In this document: positions 20,232-28,862 of the stretch, in pieces
How the letters are laid out: each line of letters begins with the position of its first letter
Position numbering within the stretch: position 1 is the stretch's first letter
Source of the DNA: a virus
Direction: 5' to 3' (one strand)
Length of the DNA: 46,827 nucleotides
Virus record (IMG/VR): IMGVR_UViG_3300029989_000043
Location: 1-46,827 of that record
Notes under the pieces: generated by a model
What the model was told of the DNA's origin: nothing
Databases searched by the model: none
What the model saw: only the letters and a program-made list of their open reading frames with translations
Position numbers and translations under genes: made by a program

Positions 20232-20822
20232 TCAGACAACATACGGCGTTCCGTTATAGTTCGTCAACCTGGCATACCACGAGTGCCGGAATTGAGACTG
20301 TGACGGATCATTGGCGATGATGTTATCATAATACGCCTTTGCTTGGCTATTGCATTTCGCTATCAGGTCCGGGCCGTGCTGGGCATTTACAGCCGCAATC
20401 GTGGCAGGGCCTATCACTCCATCGTCCGTGACCCCTGCGGCCCTCTGTAGCCACCTTTTAGCGACGCCACCACAGTTTACATATTTGTCGAATACCCATT
20501 TTGCAACAGCCTGGTCAATAACATCCGCCAGAGGCCCAAAAAAATTCACCCGGTAAAACTCTTTAACAAGGTTTTGTGTTGTTACGTTTTCTGATAAAAC
20601 CCTATTTAGGTGGGCTACCCAACTCCAATAACTTCCGGTGTTATAGGTAGGCGGGTCAAGCAAAGTTTTTTTTGTGTTGTCGATTATCTGCCAGCCGCCC
20701 CACTTCGGCCAGTTTTTACGGGAAATGCCTTTGTACGTTTCCCCTCCTTTATCATCCGGGTTGTTGGAATAACCACCTTCTTTCCCCATCGTGTTGCCAA
20801 AGCACTTATCAAAGTCACTCAC
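20232..20822 (-). CDS. Endolysin, GH108-type muramidase with PG-binding domain
   Basis: GTG start at 20822, in a GTGA overlap with the 35-aa gene. The N-terminus (MSDFDKCFGNTMGKEGGYSN, then DDKGGETYKGIS) is the GH108 signature, with catalytic Glu15 in KEGGY. The C-terminal half (WLQRAAGVTDDGVIGPATIA) matches a peptidoglycan-binding PG_binding_3 domain. 196 residues is normal. It has no signal peptide, so a holin is needed; candidates are the TM proteins at 19148 and 26463. Role: cleavage of the glycan backbone at lysis. Confidence 0.9.
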   Translation of the reverse strand: MSDFDKCFGNTMGKEGGYSNNPDDKGGETYKGISRKNWPKWGGWQIIDNTKKTLLDPPTYNTGSYWSWVAHLNRVLSENVTTQNLVKEFYRVNFFGPLADVIDQAVAKWVFDKYVNCGGVAKRWLQRAAGVTDDGVIGPATIAAVNAQHGPDLIAKCNSQAKAYYDNIIANDPSQSQFRHSWYARLTNYNGTPYVV

Positions 20823-20926
20823 GTTGCGCCATCCTTTCTATTGTTTGGGTTCCAGGGGCAACCTGCACACTGCCACTTGGTACCATGCCCCCTTCGTGCT
20901 GAGAAATGGGGGCAATGCCAATTCAT
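20819..20926 (-). CDS. Zinc-knuckle microprotein, 35 aa
   Basis: ATG 20926 overlaps the stop of the beta-helix gene and its TGA overlaps the endolysin GTG. The product has HCPHFSARRGHG and then CAGCPWNPNN, a His/Cys set suited to one zinc ion. The two overlaps support it as a real coupled gene. Confidence 0.55.
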   Translation of the reverse strand: MNWHCPHFSARRGHGTKWQCAGCPWNPNNRKDGAT

Positions 20927-22983
20927 CTGCGTTTTTGCTTGAGCAAAGAGATACATTTGGTAGCCTCTTGGTTACTGGACGTATCAGAAGACGCGAAACA
21001 TGCCGTTTGTCTGGGTATATTTCGAAGCATATAAAACGGGGCAGAATATGTCAAGGATGGAGTGCAACCGGCTCCTAGGCAGTACAGGGTTGAATAGCAT
21101 GCCGCGTCTCCAGCGGTACACGTCAAAATGACTTGCTGGCTCGACTGGTATCGGCCCGACTTGTTGGCTGAGGTTGTGGGCGGAATAGCCCCTCCTGTGC
21201 TGCCGCTTCCACTTGTGCCAAGGACTGCCCCATCGCTCCCGTGCATAAGCGCACCCCATGTAATATTTGAGCGAGCGGCGCTTGTTATGTCAGTCAATGG
21301 TGCTATGGTGCTTCCTATTACAGTGGCACCAACGGCAATTGAGTTTTGTCCAATGGCCGAAGAACTGCTTTTCAAAGCAACATCCCAAACATCCCCGTAA
21401 GTATATGATAAAATAGTTGTGCTGCTAAGAGTCATTTTATCTTCAATATTTAATAAAGGGTCAACACATAAAAGATTATTGGTGTTAGGACATTCCGAGT
21501 TACTGAAATTGTAGACTAACCCGTCTTTTTCATCTCTAATAATGGGGTGTGTGCCTGTATCACCGCAAGCACCGGACCCATTCCCGTCTCCGCCCCCATT
21601 GTAATAAAAATTAGAATTTCTGTAGCCAGACAGCCGGAAATAATCACCCAAAAATATATTATTCCGTCCTGTATATGTTTCACCACCCGTGCATGTGGTA
21701 TCATCACCTTTTACCATTACTGCACCACTGCCCGCACTATAAACAGTGCTATTGATCATAGTATTTTTGCTACCCGCAACCGTAAAATGGAATAGCACCG
21801 CAGTACCTTGTGCCCGGCAATTGTCTCCGCCAGCATTATAAAGACTTGATGTTGTATTGGATAAAGGATTACCATTGAAATAATCACAATTCCCTATAAC
21901 AATAGTGTTTTCAACCACGGTTGGCGCTGATGATTTTATCCCATTTCCAGCGTTGCCTTCCATCCGGCAATTAATTACTGAAAGCGTCCCCCCTTGATCA
22001 CCAGCAAGATAAAGCATATCAAGCCCGTCTTGGGTATTGTGTGAAAATTCAGAGTTAGTTATTACCCAGTTGCCACCAGTGAGATATGTACCTATCCCGT
22101 CGCTGTATGCGTTGCCTTCCTCTTGCCCAAAACATCCATATACAGCTTTACCGGGGTAGGTCTCACCACAGCCGTTATAGGTAAAATGGCTATTGCTTAT
22201 GGTGATTGTGCCCGAATTGGAAGAATCGGTCCCACTTCCTATAGCCCCATGACCCACGTCTCCATCCCATCCGACGTTCCCATTTGCATGAAATATGCAC
22301 CCGTCTACAGTCGGGTTTGTAAGCCGCCCCGCGTGAATACCCCCAGTTTCCATTCCGTGAATATTTAAATCCTTGATAGTCGTACCAGTGCTATCTGTCC
22401 AGGCAAGACCGTAATCACCATGATCACCAAAAGGATACGCCGCACGATTACAGGCAGAAGCATCTATCCCCGCCTTGATACAACCAGAATGATCCGTTAT
22501 TTCTAGGTACTGGACAAGTGTGTTGTTGCTCCCTGCAAGATTGATTACCTGAGCCGCTCTTTGGGTCGCCCATAGTTCGGGCGGCGGCGTGGATTTGGTA
22601 TCGTAATTTTTACCCAGGATTCTTGTGGGGTGTGTGGAGTCTGTACCGGAGGGAATTGGCGGAAGTACACACGCATAGGCCCAGGCAGAGTTGCATGATC
22701 CTGTATTGGGCGCGCCATAGCCCATCATGTAGGAGCCGGAAGCGATAATAACGGTATCGCCGCCGGAGATGGACCACGTGCCACCACCCAATCCGTCAAC
22801 TGTAGCGAGCCAATAAGGATGGCTTACAGCACAGGCTTGGCCGGTGCCACTACCGGGATAAGCCGCATCGGCAAGACCGGTGCATTGACTGCTCGTACCA
22901 CCGTCCGTGCGGACGTACCATGTATTTGAGGCAAAAGACAGACTAGGACACAACACCAGTATAAAAAAAATAATGTATCTCAT
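20923..22983 (-). CDS. Secreted right-handed beta-helix protein, 686 aa
   Basis: From ATG 22983, MRYIIFFILVLCPSLSFASN is a clear Sec signal peptide, likely cut after SFA. The mature protein is Gly/Asn/Thr-rich with repeated short strands and N-G turns (GTITISNSHFTYNGCGET, then NWVITNSEFSHNTQDG). This is the parallel beta-helix of pectate-lyase/right-handed repeat proteins. Many cysteines suggest disulfides in an oxidising compartment. A segment near the C-terminus (SANKSGRYQSSQQVILTC) resembles chitobiase/beta-hexosaminidase C-terminal repeats. It lies where tail spikes are expected, yet is marked for export. Function unknown; binding or cutting of polysaccharide is likely for this fold. Confidence 0.75.
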   Translation of the reverse strand: MRYIIFFILVLCPSLSFASNTWYVRTDGGTSSQCTGLADAAYPGSGTGQACAVSHPYWLATVDGLGGGTWSISGGDTVIIASGSYMMGYGAPNTGSCNSAWAYACVLPPIPSGTDSTHPTRILGKNYDTKSTPPPELWATQRAAQVINLAGSNNTLVQYLEITDHSGCIKAGIDASACNRAAYPFGDHGDYGLAWTDSTGTTIKDLNIHGMETGGIHAGRLTNPTVDGCIFHANGNVGWDGDVGHGAIGSGTDSSNSGTITISNSHFTYNGCGETYPGKAVYGCFGQEEGNAYSDGIGTYLTGGNWVITNSEFSHNTQDGLDMLYLAGDQGGTLSVINCRMEGNAGNGIKSSAPTVVENTIVIGNCDYFNGNPLSNTTSSLYNAGGDNCRAQGTAVLFHFTVAGSKNTMINSTVYSAGSGAVMVKGDDTTCTGGETYTGRNNIFLGDYFRLSGYRNSNFYYNGGGDGNGSGACGDTGTHPIIRDEKDGLVYNFSNSECPNTNNLLCVDPLLNIEDKMTLSSTTILSYTYGDVWDVALKSSSSAIGQNSIAVGATVIGSTIAPLTDITSAARSNITWGALMHGSDGAVLGTSGSGSTGGAIPPTTSANKSGRYQSSQQVILTCTAGDAACYSTLYCLGAGCTPSLTYSAPFYMLRNIPRQTACFASSDTSSNQEATKCISLLKQKRR

Positions 22984-22984
22984 G

Positions 22985-23953
22985 TTATAGCCCCAGTATG
23001 AAGTCATCAAGATGATTGCTGGTGAATGTTTCCCTAAACCCAGAGTAGCCCGTTGAAATATCAGAATCCGTAACGGTCGATATCAAAGTCCCATTTTTAT
23101 ATGAAGTCAGGGTTGTCCCATTTGCACACAGCTTTAAAATATCTCCCGTAGTGGCAGAAATATCAGATGTAAGGGATGTTTCAGTGCTAGCTACCCTTTT
23201 TTTAATAGAAAAGTTGTTCGCCGATAGCCAATACAAGGTATCCGTCGATGAATTTATTCTTACCGCTGGGCCTGTTAACCCGCTCACAACCGAAACTATA
23301 GTCACTGTTGCGCATTGATCCGCGCCTGACCATCCGGTGTAGTAGGCTATATTTTGGCTAGTATCAGTGCTACCCTGGACATATCCGCTCACAACCGAAA
23401 CGCTAGTCGCATATGAGGGGATAGCCCATAGGCCGCCGCTCACCGTGGGCAGAGCGCCATCGCTGTATGTGAATGAATCAGTGTAAGACGGGGACCCCCC
23501 ACCAGCCCCCACTCCGGTGCCACTCAAGGCCACCTGCTGCCGGGGGAAGTTAGGGGCTGAGTAATTGAGATACCCGGTAAAACTGCCTGCCGTTGAGGGC
23601 GTGAATGATACGGTTTCCGTGCAACTGGCCATCGAAGCAAGATCAAAAGGGTTAGAACCGCATGTCCTGGATGTTTCGCTAAACCCTGTGCCCGTGACGG
23701 TCAGAACAGCCTGCTCCCAAACGCCTAAACCTGTTGAGGTAAAGGTGAAAACTTTTGTCTTAGACCCACCCGTCGAGACGTTACCAAAGGACCACGAGGT
23801 TGGAGACACAGACACACTTGTGGTTATGTCGGTGTATTGAACTGCCGTGGTACCACCCCACCCAAAATGCCAGCCGCCCCATTGCCAGGCCTGGGCGGGG
23901 ATGGCGCAGGAGATCATACAAGCCACACAGAACGCCAATACTTTGTTTTGCAT
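22985..23953 (-). CDS. Secreted protein with ASH/Ig-like and LamG-like domains
   Basis: The start follows AGGAGGAGGGT. MQNKVLAFCVACMISCAIPA, then QA, is a signal peptide, cut before Trp. The first domain (VSVSPTSWSFGNVSTGGSKT, then KVFTFTSTGLG) is the 'choice-of-anchor D'/ASH beta-sandwich, with a paired cysteine segment. The second (PSYTDSFTYSDGALPTVSGG and YKNGTLISTVTDSDIST) has the look of a laminin-G/concanavalin-like jelly roll that binds carbohydrate. The gene lies between two beta-helix genes. It could be a secreted adhesin or a fibre subunit with an unusual N-terminus. Confidence 0.72.
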   Translation of the reverse strand: MQNKVLAFCVACMISCAIPAQAWQWGGWHFGWGGTTAVQYTDITTSVSVSPTSWSFGNVSTGGSKTKVFTFTSTGLGVWEQAVLTVTGTGFSETSRTCGSNPFDLASMASCTETVSFTPSTAGSFTGYLNYSAPNFPRQQVALSGTGVGAGGGSPSYTDSFTYSDGALPTVSGGLWAIPSYATSVSVVSGYVQGSTDTSQNIAYYTGWSGADQCATVTIVSVVSGLTGPAVRINSSTDTLYWLSANNFSIKKRVASTETSLTSDISATTGDILKLCANGTTLTSYKNGTLISTVTDSDISTGYSGFRETFTSNHLDDFILGL

Positions 23954-23962
23954 ACCCTCCTC

Positions 23963-26158
23963 CTATTTCCCGATGGCAGAAATGGTTCCATCCCAATCAA
24001 CTACTAGCTTTGCGGGGGCACCAGCCCCATTAATTGTATTAAACCCAGGCAATCTGACAATATCGCACTTAGCACCCGCTGCGTACAAAAGGTGGCGATC
24101 ACCTTTAATTACCCACGTTGTGGTGGCCAAGGTATACGATTGTATAATGCCAACAAACGCCATTATACCGGACCCGGCAGAAGATTCTATACGTAAGGCA
24201 TATCCTACGTTTTTGTTATATACGCCATCTACTCCAAAATCATAACTACCACTCAAAGAGGTATTTAACGCTACGTTAGTATTGCCCCCTGTATAAGTCA
24301 TTCCGGTGATCATATTTGCTGTGGTAAAGGTATGCACCACACTTGCAACGTTACTATAAATATTGACAAAACTGCCTAATGTCGATCCCACACTAGTGTT
24401 AGTTTCTCCAACGCTCTTCAATTCTACCGATGGATACGGAGCAGAATACGCAAGGGTGCCGGTAATAGGAAGGTCGGTATCTAACACCGTGATGAGGTTC
24501 CCAGATTCAAGTTTTAAATAATCATAAATAGTATAAAAATCATTTGACCTTATTTGAATACCAGTCATATACCCCGACAAATCCACAACGCATGTATAGT
24601 ATGTGTCGTCATTTGGTTTAAATTGATTTGTTGAAACGGTGACACCATACACAGGATCAGAAGCCGACAACCGGACTAAACCATAACTACCCTCTGAATA
24701 ATTATCTATTATCGCCACAGCTCCGTTAGTATAGCCTCCGCTGTTGTAAAAAGTTAAATCAACAGCGTAAACAACATTTGCCGATGTTGTGGGTTGTGAC
24801 CCACCTGTTTGGCCCGCGTTTCCAGTGCCTGTAAAATCGTTTTCTTTTATGCTTATGCTTCGGCCTTTTATCAACCCGTATATAGCGTTTTTTTCATTAT
24901 ACATAATAATGTTGTTTCTAATAATTAGCTTGTTAGTTTCTCCCGTGTATGTTCCTACAGTATTCCCGATATATATAGCGCTACCACCGTTCTGGAAAAT
25001 AACAGAGTTTTCGATAGTACCAAAGATAAGGCCATACGGGGCGTAAATAGCATGATCTTTAAACCCAGATATTTTGCAATTATTTAAAAAAATGGGTTGA
25101 CCGCCATCTGTATGGGAAATACCGTTTCCACCGGCAGCTTGAATATCACCAAAAATCCCGATACCATCAGCGTACAAACCGTGGGAAAAAACCGAAATAG
25201 CTTGCCCCGTGGTTATAACAGATCCCGTGCATTGAGTTTTGTAAGTACTGTATTTGTTGGTGGTACTCCCCGGCACAGTGTCTGCCCTATCCATAAAAGG
25301 AAGTGTTGGTATTCCTTCTCCGTAAAGTTTAACAGTATAGGCATTGATAGCCGTGGTTGTATAATAAATACCGGTAGGAAGGGTCATTTTAAGGATGTGG
25401 CTGTCGTTGCAACTTGTAAAAGCTCTTTGCAGCGCGACCCCGTTGTCAGTCGTTGCGTCGCCCACCGCCCCCCACCATTGAGGATTAGGGTTGACACTGG
25501 TATTGGTGAAAATTATTCGCCCTGTACCACCAAAAATCTGATACGTTCCCGCAGTGAAAGGCTCCGAGATTCTTAATGTGGTTGTGTTGTTTATGCGCCC
25601 GCCTGGGTGGTAAAATATCTGAGCCCCACAACTGTGAACTGTGGCTGAAGAGATATTGCTTTGCACGGCAGAAAGAGCCGAAGTCACGTGGATAGGGTAG
25701 CTCTGGGCGCATGCAGCGGCCATAGTGGAAGGACCAGGGATTAGCACCCCATTTACTTCGTATTGTATCGGCCCCGTAAATTGTTCAGTATATGTGCCAT
25801 CAGGCGTAAAACATCCCGTGGAGTTTCCAAATGCTGTTACACCTGATGGTGCTTGCCCTGTGGGACATGAAGTACCTGTATTTAACAACGATGTTGCGGT
25901 CCGAGAATTTCCGACAATACCCGATGCAAATGTTTTAATTCCATATAAAGTTTCATTACCTTGAGTATGGGCAAATTGGCTATTAGCTGCTTTTTTTGCA
26001 GTGGACCCATCAAGAAACAAGACACTACCAGATGGATTAAGAGGTATGTTCGCCATTGGCCGATCATTCCACCATTCAACAAATGGAATAATGCCTGCGG
26101 ATGACATTGTTGCTGACATTATCACAAGCATCGGTATTAAAGATAATTTTGTCTTCAT
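23963..26158 (-). CDS. Pectate-lyase-fold protein with signal peptide, 731 aa
   Basis: The N-terminus MKTKLSLIPMLVIMSATMSS (then AGIIPF) is a Sec signal. Around residues 210-250 is NPQWWGAVGDATTDNGVALQ, the classic tail-spike/Pectate_lyase_3 entry motif, followed by beta-helix coils with repeated N-N-I and G-N turns. The C-terminus is strand-rich. In other phages such proteins without a signal are tail spikes that cut host polysaccharide. Here export before assembly is hard to reconcile with a virion role, so a released depolymerase or surface protein should be considered. Confidence 0.75.
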   Translation of the reverse strand: MKTKLSLIPMLVIMSATMSSAGIIPFVEWWNDRPMANIPLNPSGSVLFLDGSTAKKAANSQFAHTQGNETLYGIKTFASGIVGNSRTATSLLNTGTSCPTGQAPSGVTAFGNSTGCFTPDGTYTEQFTGPIQYEVNGVLIPGPSTMAAACAQSYPIHVTSALSAVQSNISSATVHSCGAQIFYHPGGRINNTTTLRISEPFTAGTYQIFGGTGRIIFTNTSVNPNPQWWGAVGDATTDNGVALQRAFTSCNDSHILKMTLPTGIYYTTTAINAYTVKLYGEGIPTLPFMDRADTVPGSTTNKYSTYKTQCTGSVITTGQAISVFSHGLYADGIGIFGDIQAAGGNGISHTDGGQPIFLNNCKISGFKDHAIYAPYGLIFGTIENSVIFQNGGSAIYIGNTVGTYTGETNKLIIRNNIIMYNEKNAIYGLIKGRSISIKENDFTGTGNAGQTGGSQPTTSANVVYAVDLTFYNSGGYTNGAVAIIDNYSEGSYGLVRLSASDPVYGVTVSTNQFKPNDDTYYTCVVDLSGYMTGIQIRSNDFYTIYDYLKLESGNLITVLDTDLPITGTLAYSAPYPSVELKSVGETNTSVGSTLGSFVNIYSNVASVVHTFTTANMITGMTYTGGNTNVALNTSLSGSYDFGVDGVYNKNVGYALRIESSAGSGIMAFVGIIQSYTLATTTWVIKGDRHLLYAAGAKCDIVRLPGFNTINGAGAPAKLVVDWDGTISAIGK

Positions 26159-26170
26159 ATTGTTACCTCT

Positions 26171-26461
26171 TTATTTGTGTGAGAAAAAAGCTACTATATA
26201 ACTAGCCACCACGGTTGCAACGGCTAGAATGATATTGTGTTTTACTTTTGATCCATCATTTATTGGTGCCATTTCCAAGGCACGTATGCGAGTGAATAAA
26301 ATATCGTTATCTCGACGTAATTCAATTAATTGCTCGCCTTGAGCAGCTATTTTTTCAGCAACATTGACAAATCTATCGAGCATGACGGAAATATGTTTTA
26401 GAGTTGATGCATGCTCGCCTAAGATGCCTTCCTTTGAACACGTCTGATGTCCTGGTCCCAT
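26171..26461 (-). CDS. Coiled-coil protein with C-terminal TM, XhlA-like
   Basis: ATG 26461 is chosen because GGGAG lies eight bases upstream; two earlier in-frame ATGs overlap the previous gene. The 96-residue product has a helix/coil (VNVAEKIAAQGEQLIELRRD) and a membrane helix at the end (IILAVATVVASYIVAFF). Coil-then-TM is the XhlA architecture, which acts with holins. It follows the 119-aa TM gene, so both may be lysis-related. Confidence 0.55.
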   Translation of the reverse strand: MGPGHQTCSKEGILGEHASTLKHISVMLDRFVNVAEKIAAQGEQLIELRRDNDILFTRIRALEMAPINDGSKVKHNIILAVATVVASYIVAFFSHK

Positions 26462-26462
26462 T

Positions 26463-26822
26463 TTATTCGCTCCCATCATTAAAAGCACAGTTAGCGCAGA
26501 GTTTTTTTATCATAGCAACTTCTTCCATTGATTCGTTATGTCGTTCGGCAGAGCGCTGGTTTTCTTCTTGTCTCATGGATATAGCAGCGTCGTGAGTTTC
26601 TTTTATCAGTCTCGATTGCCTTTCACCTTCAACACGTGTACCTTTTTGGAGGATCGCAAGAGCTATGAGTTGGATACATGTCTGTGATAACCAGTTTTGC
26701 CATTCAAGTACCGTATGGGGGAGTTGGAAGTATAGAGGGATGACGGCAATAGCGGCGAATGCGATGATCGCCTCATTTGTCCCGAGTGCATCCGTTATTT
26801 TTTCAAAAAAACGGTTTATCAT
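26463..26822 (-). CDS. Two-TM protein with coiled tail, 119 aa (holin candidate)
   Basis: Two hydrophobic segments (EAIIAFAAIAVIPLYFQL; CIQLIALAILQK) are separated by a short WQNWLSQ loop. A charged coil (RQSRLIKETHDAAISMRQEE) and a CANC pair follow. The size, two TM segments and charged tail fit a holin or a small membrane protein of the tail-lysis region. Its start overlaps the secreted 123-aa gene by four bases. Confidence 0.5.
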   Translation of the reverse strand: MINRFFEKITDALGTNEAIIAFAAIAVIPLYFQLPHTVLEWQNWLSQTCIQLIALAILQKGTRVEGERQSRLIKETHDAAISMRQEENQRSAERHNESMEEVAMIKKLCANCAFNDGSE

Positions 26823-27190
26823 TCGACTTCCACCACGGAATTATTGCCTGTCTGCCCAAAACAGCCGGTGTAGTTATAAAACAAATGGTCGTCATTGATA
26901 ACCGTTGATTTTTGTGACCCTGATGCCACGGGTTGTGCAGGATAAAGAGATTTATTTGAAGTATTCATATATCGTACTTGGCACGTCGCAGCCCCATTAT
27001 AATTCATATTTGCCCATAGCCACCCAGTTGTTGGGACGGTGTGAGAAAAATTGTCAGTTACTAAAAAAGTTTTTAAGGAACTGGTAGCTGCCCCTTGGAT
27101 TGGGCCATTAAGGCTTTCTCTCATAGCATAATCTCTTGCATATGAGCTGCTGCAACAGACCAATACAACTAAAAAAATAAATAATCTCAC
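26819..27190 (-). CDS. Small secreted protein, 123 aa
   Basis: MRLFIFLVVLVCCSSSYARD is a signal peptide, cut near SYA. The mature protein has two cysteines and beta-strand-rich, Asn/Thr/Gly content (TTGWLWANMNYNGAATCQVR). It is the first leftward gene after the divergent promoter region at 27210-27242. No family recognised. Confidence 0.65.
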   Translation of the reverse strand: MRLFIFLVVLVCCSSSYARDYAMRESLNGPIQGAATSSLKTFLVTDNFSHTVPTTGWLWANMNYNGAATCQVRYMNTSNKSLYPAQPVASGSQKSTVINDDHLFYNYTGCFGQTGNNSVVEVE

Positions 27191-27209
27191 CTTAGCCCCC
27201 TTTTTATCC

Positions 27210-27242
27210 TTGATATACTTAAATCATCTGATATACTGTCAA
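27210..27242. promoter_or_regulatory. Overlapping divergent promoters with a direct repeat
   Basis: Plus strand: TTGATA (27210-27215), 16 bases, TATACT (27232-27237), for the gene at 27272. Minus strand: TTGACA (27237-27242), 19 bases, TATATC (27212-27217), for the secreted genes leftward. TGATATACT occurs twice in the region (27211 and 27229), a possible operator. Confidence 0.55.
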
Positions 27243-27271
27243 CATAGTTAATTAACTTTTGGAGGTATTTT

Positions 27272-27634
27272 ATGAAAACGCTTATTATTGCCATGGTGCT
27301 GCTTTCCGCTTCTTACTCGTTCGCCGATGAATGGACTAAAACAGATACAGGGTTGCAACTGCTTTACACCGGGCTCCATGTCATCGACTGGGGCCAAACC
27401 GCCCATGAAGCAAAAGAGGGCTGGCATTTCCGGCACGAAACTAATCTTATCCTGGGGGGAGGCCCCAAAGAATCTACTGTTCATATTTATATGGCCTCCA
27501 CTCTTGTTGGGCATGCTGTTATTAGTTATATCTTGCCTAAACCATGGCGACAAATTTGGCAAGGTGCCGGGATAGGCATTGAAGCATGGTGCGTCGGCAA
27601 TAATTATCGCATTGGTATGAATGGGTTCTTTTAA
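27272..27634 (+). CDS. Secreted moron-like protein, 120 aa
   Basis: The ATG follows GGAGG by six bases and the promoter at 27210. MKTLIIAMVLLSASYSFADE is a signal peptide. The mature part contains GLHVIDWGQTAHEAKEGWHF and a probable membrane helix (ASTLVGHAVISYILPKPW), a pattern seen in small phage and bacterial proteins with unknown function. It reads against all tail genes and its stop overlaps the fibre gene stop. Own promoter plus reverse orientation suggest a separately acquired gene. Function unknown. Confidence 0.75.
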   Translation: MKTLIIAMVLLSASYSFADEWTKTDTGLQLLYTGLHVIDWGQTAHEAKEGWHFRHETNLILGGGPKESTVHIYMASTLVGHAVISYILPKPWRQIWQGAGIGIEAWCVGNNYRIGMNGFF

Positions 27635-28206
27635 TTTGGCCCTATTGCTATAAAGGAGACGTTTATATCCGCTGCTGTATTCACCCCATTGAATGATGCT
27701 ATTTCGGCAATTGAATTGGTATAAGATGAAATATGAGCGCTTACGGCGTACCCATTCTGCGGTGAGATAAGTGTCGCGCATACTGAGGGTGAACCACTAA
27801 ATGGTACTGTGAAATTTACAGTATTATTGCCGGTGCTATTATGGGTTACAGTAAATCCAGACCCCGAAATAACGGCACCCGTGCCCCCATTATACATTCC
27901 TCGTATTATTTTAAGCCCCGTTTCAAGGGAGGAAGGGGCACCGTCTGATTTTGTCATTACATTGGCAAGGACTGTCTCAAGCGTAGAGATATTGGCATCG
28001 GAGACGTTATAGCCTTTTGTTGCCATCATCTGTGCGAATGCAGCAACAAAGGTAGAAACCTGAAAGGCTAATTTGTTGAAGCTATTCGATGCATAAATAC
28101 CTGTTACCGCCCCGCCTGACCTTACAGTGTCAGTAGAGTACTGGCTGTCCGTGAGTTGGTTATTTGCCGAAGGGTTGTGTTGAAGGAAATTCGTTGAGCC
28201 TGGCAT
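27631..28206 (-). CDS. Tail fibre-like protein, 191 aa
   Basis: The N-terminal half (MPGSTNFLQHNPSANNQLTD, then YSTDTVRSGGAVTGIYASNS) is the Asn/Gln/Ser-rich start typical of phage fibre and baseplate-attached proteins. The C-terminal half is strand-rich (GFTVTHNSTGNNTVNFTVPF), like short receptor-binding knobs. It follows DUF2612, the usual place for the first fibre gene. It probably attaches to the baseplate. It lacks a signal peptide, unlike the large proteins farther left. Confidence 0.65.
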   Translation of the reverse strand: MPGSTNFLQHNPSANNQLTDSQYSTDTVRSGGAVTGIYASNSFNKLAFQVSTFVAAFAQMMATKGYNVSDANISTLETVLANVMTKSDGAPSSLETGLKIIRGMYNGGTGAVISGSGFTVTHNSTGNNTVNFTVPFSGSPSVCATLISPQNGYAVSAHISSYTNSIAEIASFNGVNTAADINVSFIAIGPN

Positions 28207-28217
28207 TTATTGCCTCC

Positions 28218-28862
28218 TTAATTTGTCCATGAGCCTATGTCGAAACCTGAAACAGTGCTGTTGTTTGAATCAAAACCGAAAAAAGTTGGCTCTGATGTAT
28301 AACTCCAACTACCCTTATCAAAACCTGATACGTATCCGTTGTCGAGATCAAAGCCGAAAAAAGGGAGATCACCCAAGAGATAGATCATCTCTACCCCCTG
28401 TGGGCGGGGCACCACAATACCGTTACGAATGCAATCTCTAATTGTCTCGTTGAACGTCCCAGAAAGTGCAACGCTCATGGACATATTAAAATTATCTATT
28501 ACCAGAATATTCCCACCGGGAAATAGGGTACTCCAAATGGCCTGGAGGCTCGATATTTTCCCATCCCAGCTATTTTGTGCCATTTTGGCTTTTAAGATAA
28601 TCTGATAATCTTCATCGTCCAATACTGGGTTGCCATTTGATGGAGTGAAACTAAGCTGCCGAGATTGACCTACAATCACCCCAAGTATATCTTGCTGTGC
28701 ACCGACAGCATGATCAATATCAAAAGCCGTGCCGATGCTTTCAGCGCAATTTTGGCCGTCTTTCAAAACCTGCAATAAAGCAGTCAACATAGCCTCATAT
28801 TTAGGCTTATCTCGATATTGCGAGGTAACCAAGCCAATGTAATATGAAAGAGGATTGCTCAT
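28218..28862 (-). CDS. DUF2612 baseplate wedge protein
   Basis: The N-terminal 150 residues (QYRDKPKYEAMLTALLQVLK and DDEDYQIILKAKMAQNSWDG) match the DUF2612 baseplate family. The C-terminus carries two copies of a short repeat, FFGFDLDNGYVSGFDKGSW and FFGFDSNNSTVSGFDIGSW, a Gly/Phe/Asp motif probably used for attachment of the fibre. It overlaps baseplate J by four bases. Part of the wedge that links hub to fibre. Confidence 0.82.
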   Translation of the reverse strand: MSNPLSYYIGLVTSQYRDKPKYEAMLTALLQVLKDGQNCAESIGTAFDIDHAVGAQQDILGVIVGQSRQLSFTPSNGNPVLDDEDYQIILKAKMAQNSWDGKISSLQAIWSTLFPGGNILVIDNFNMSMSVALSGTFNETIRDCIRNGIVVPRPQGVEMIYLLGDLPFFGFDLDNGYVSGFDKGSWSYTSEPTFFGFDSNNSTVSGFDIGSWTN

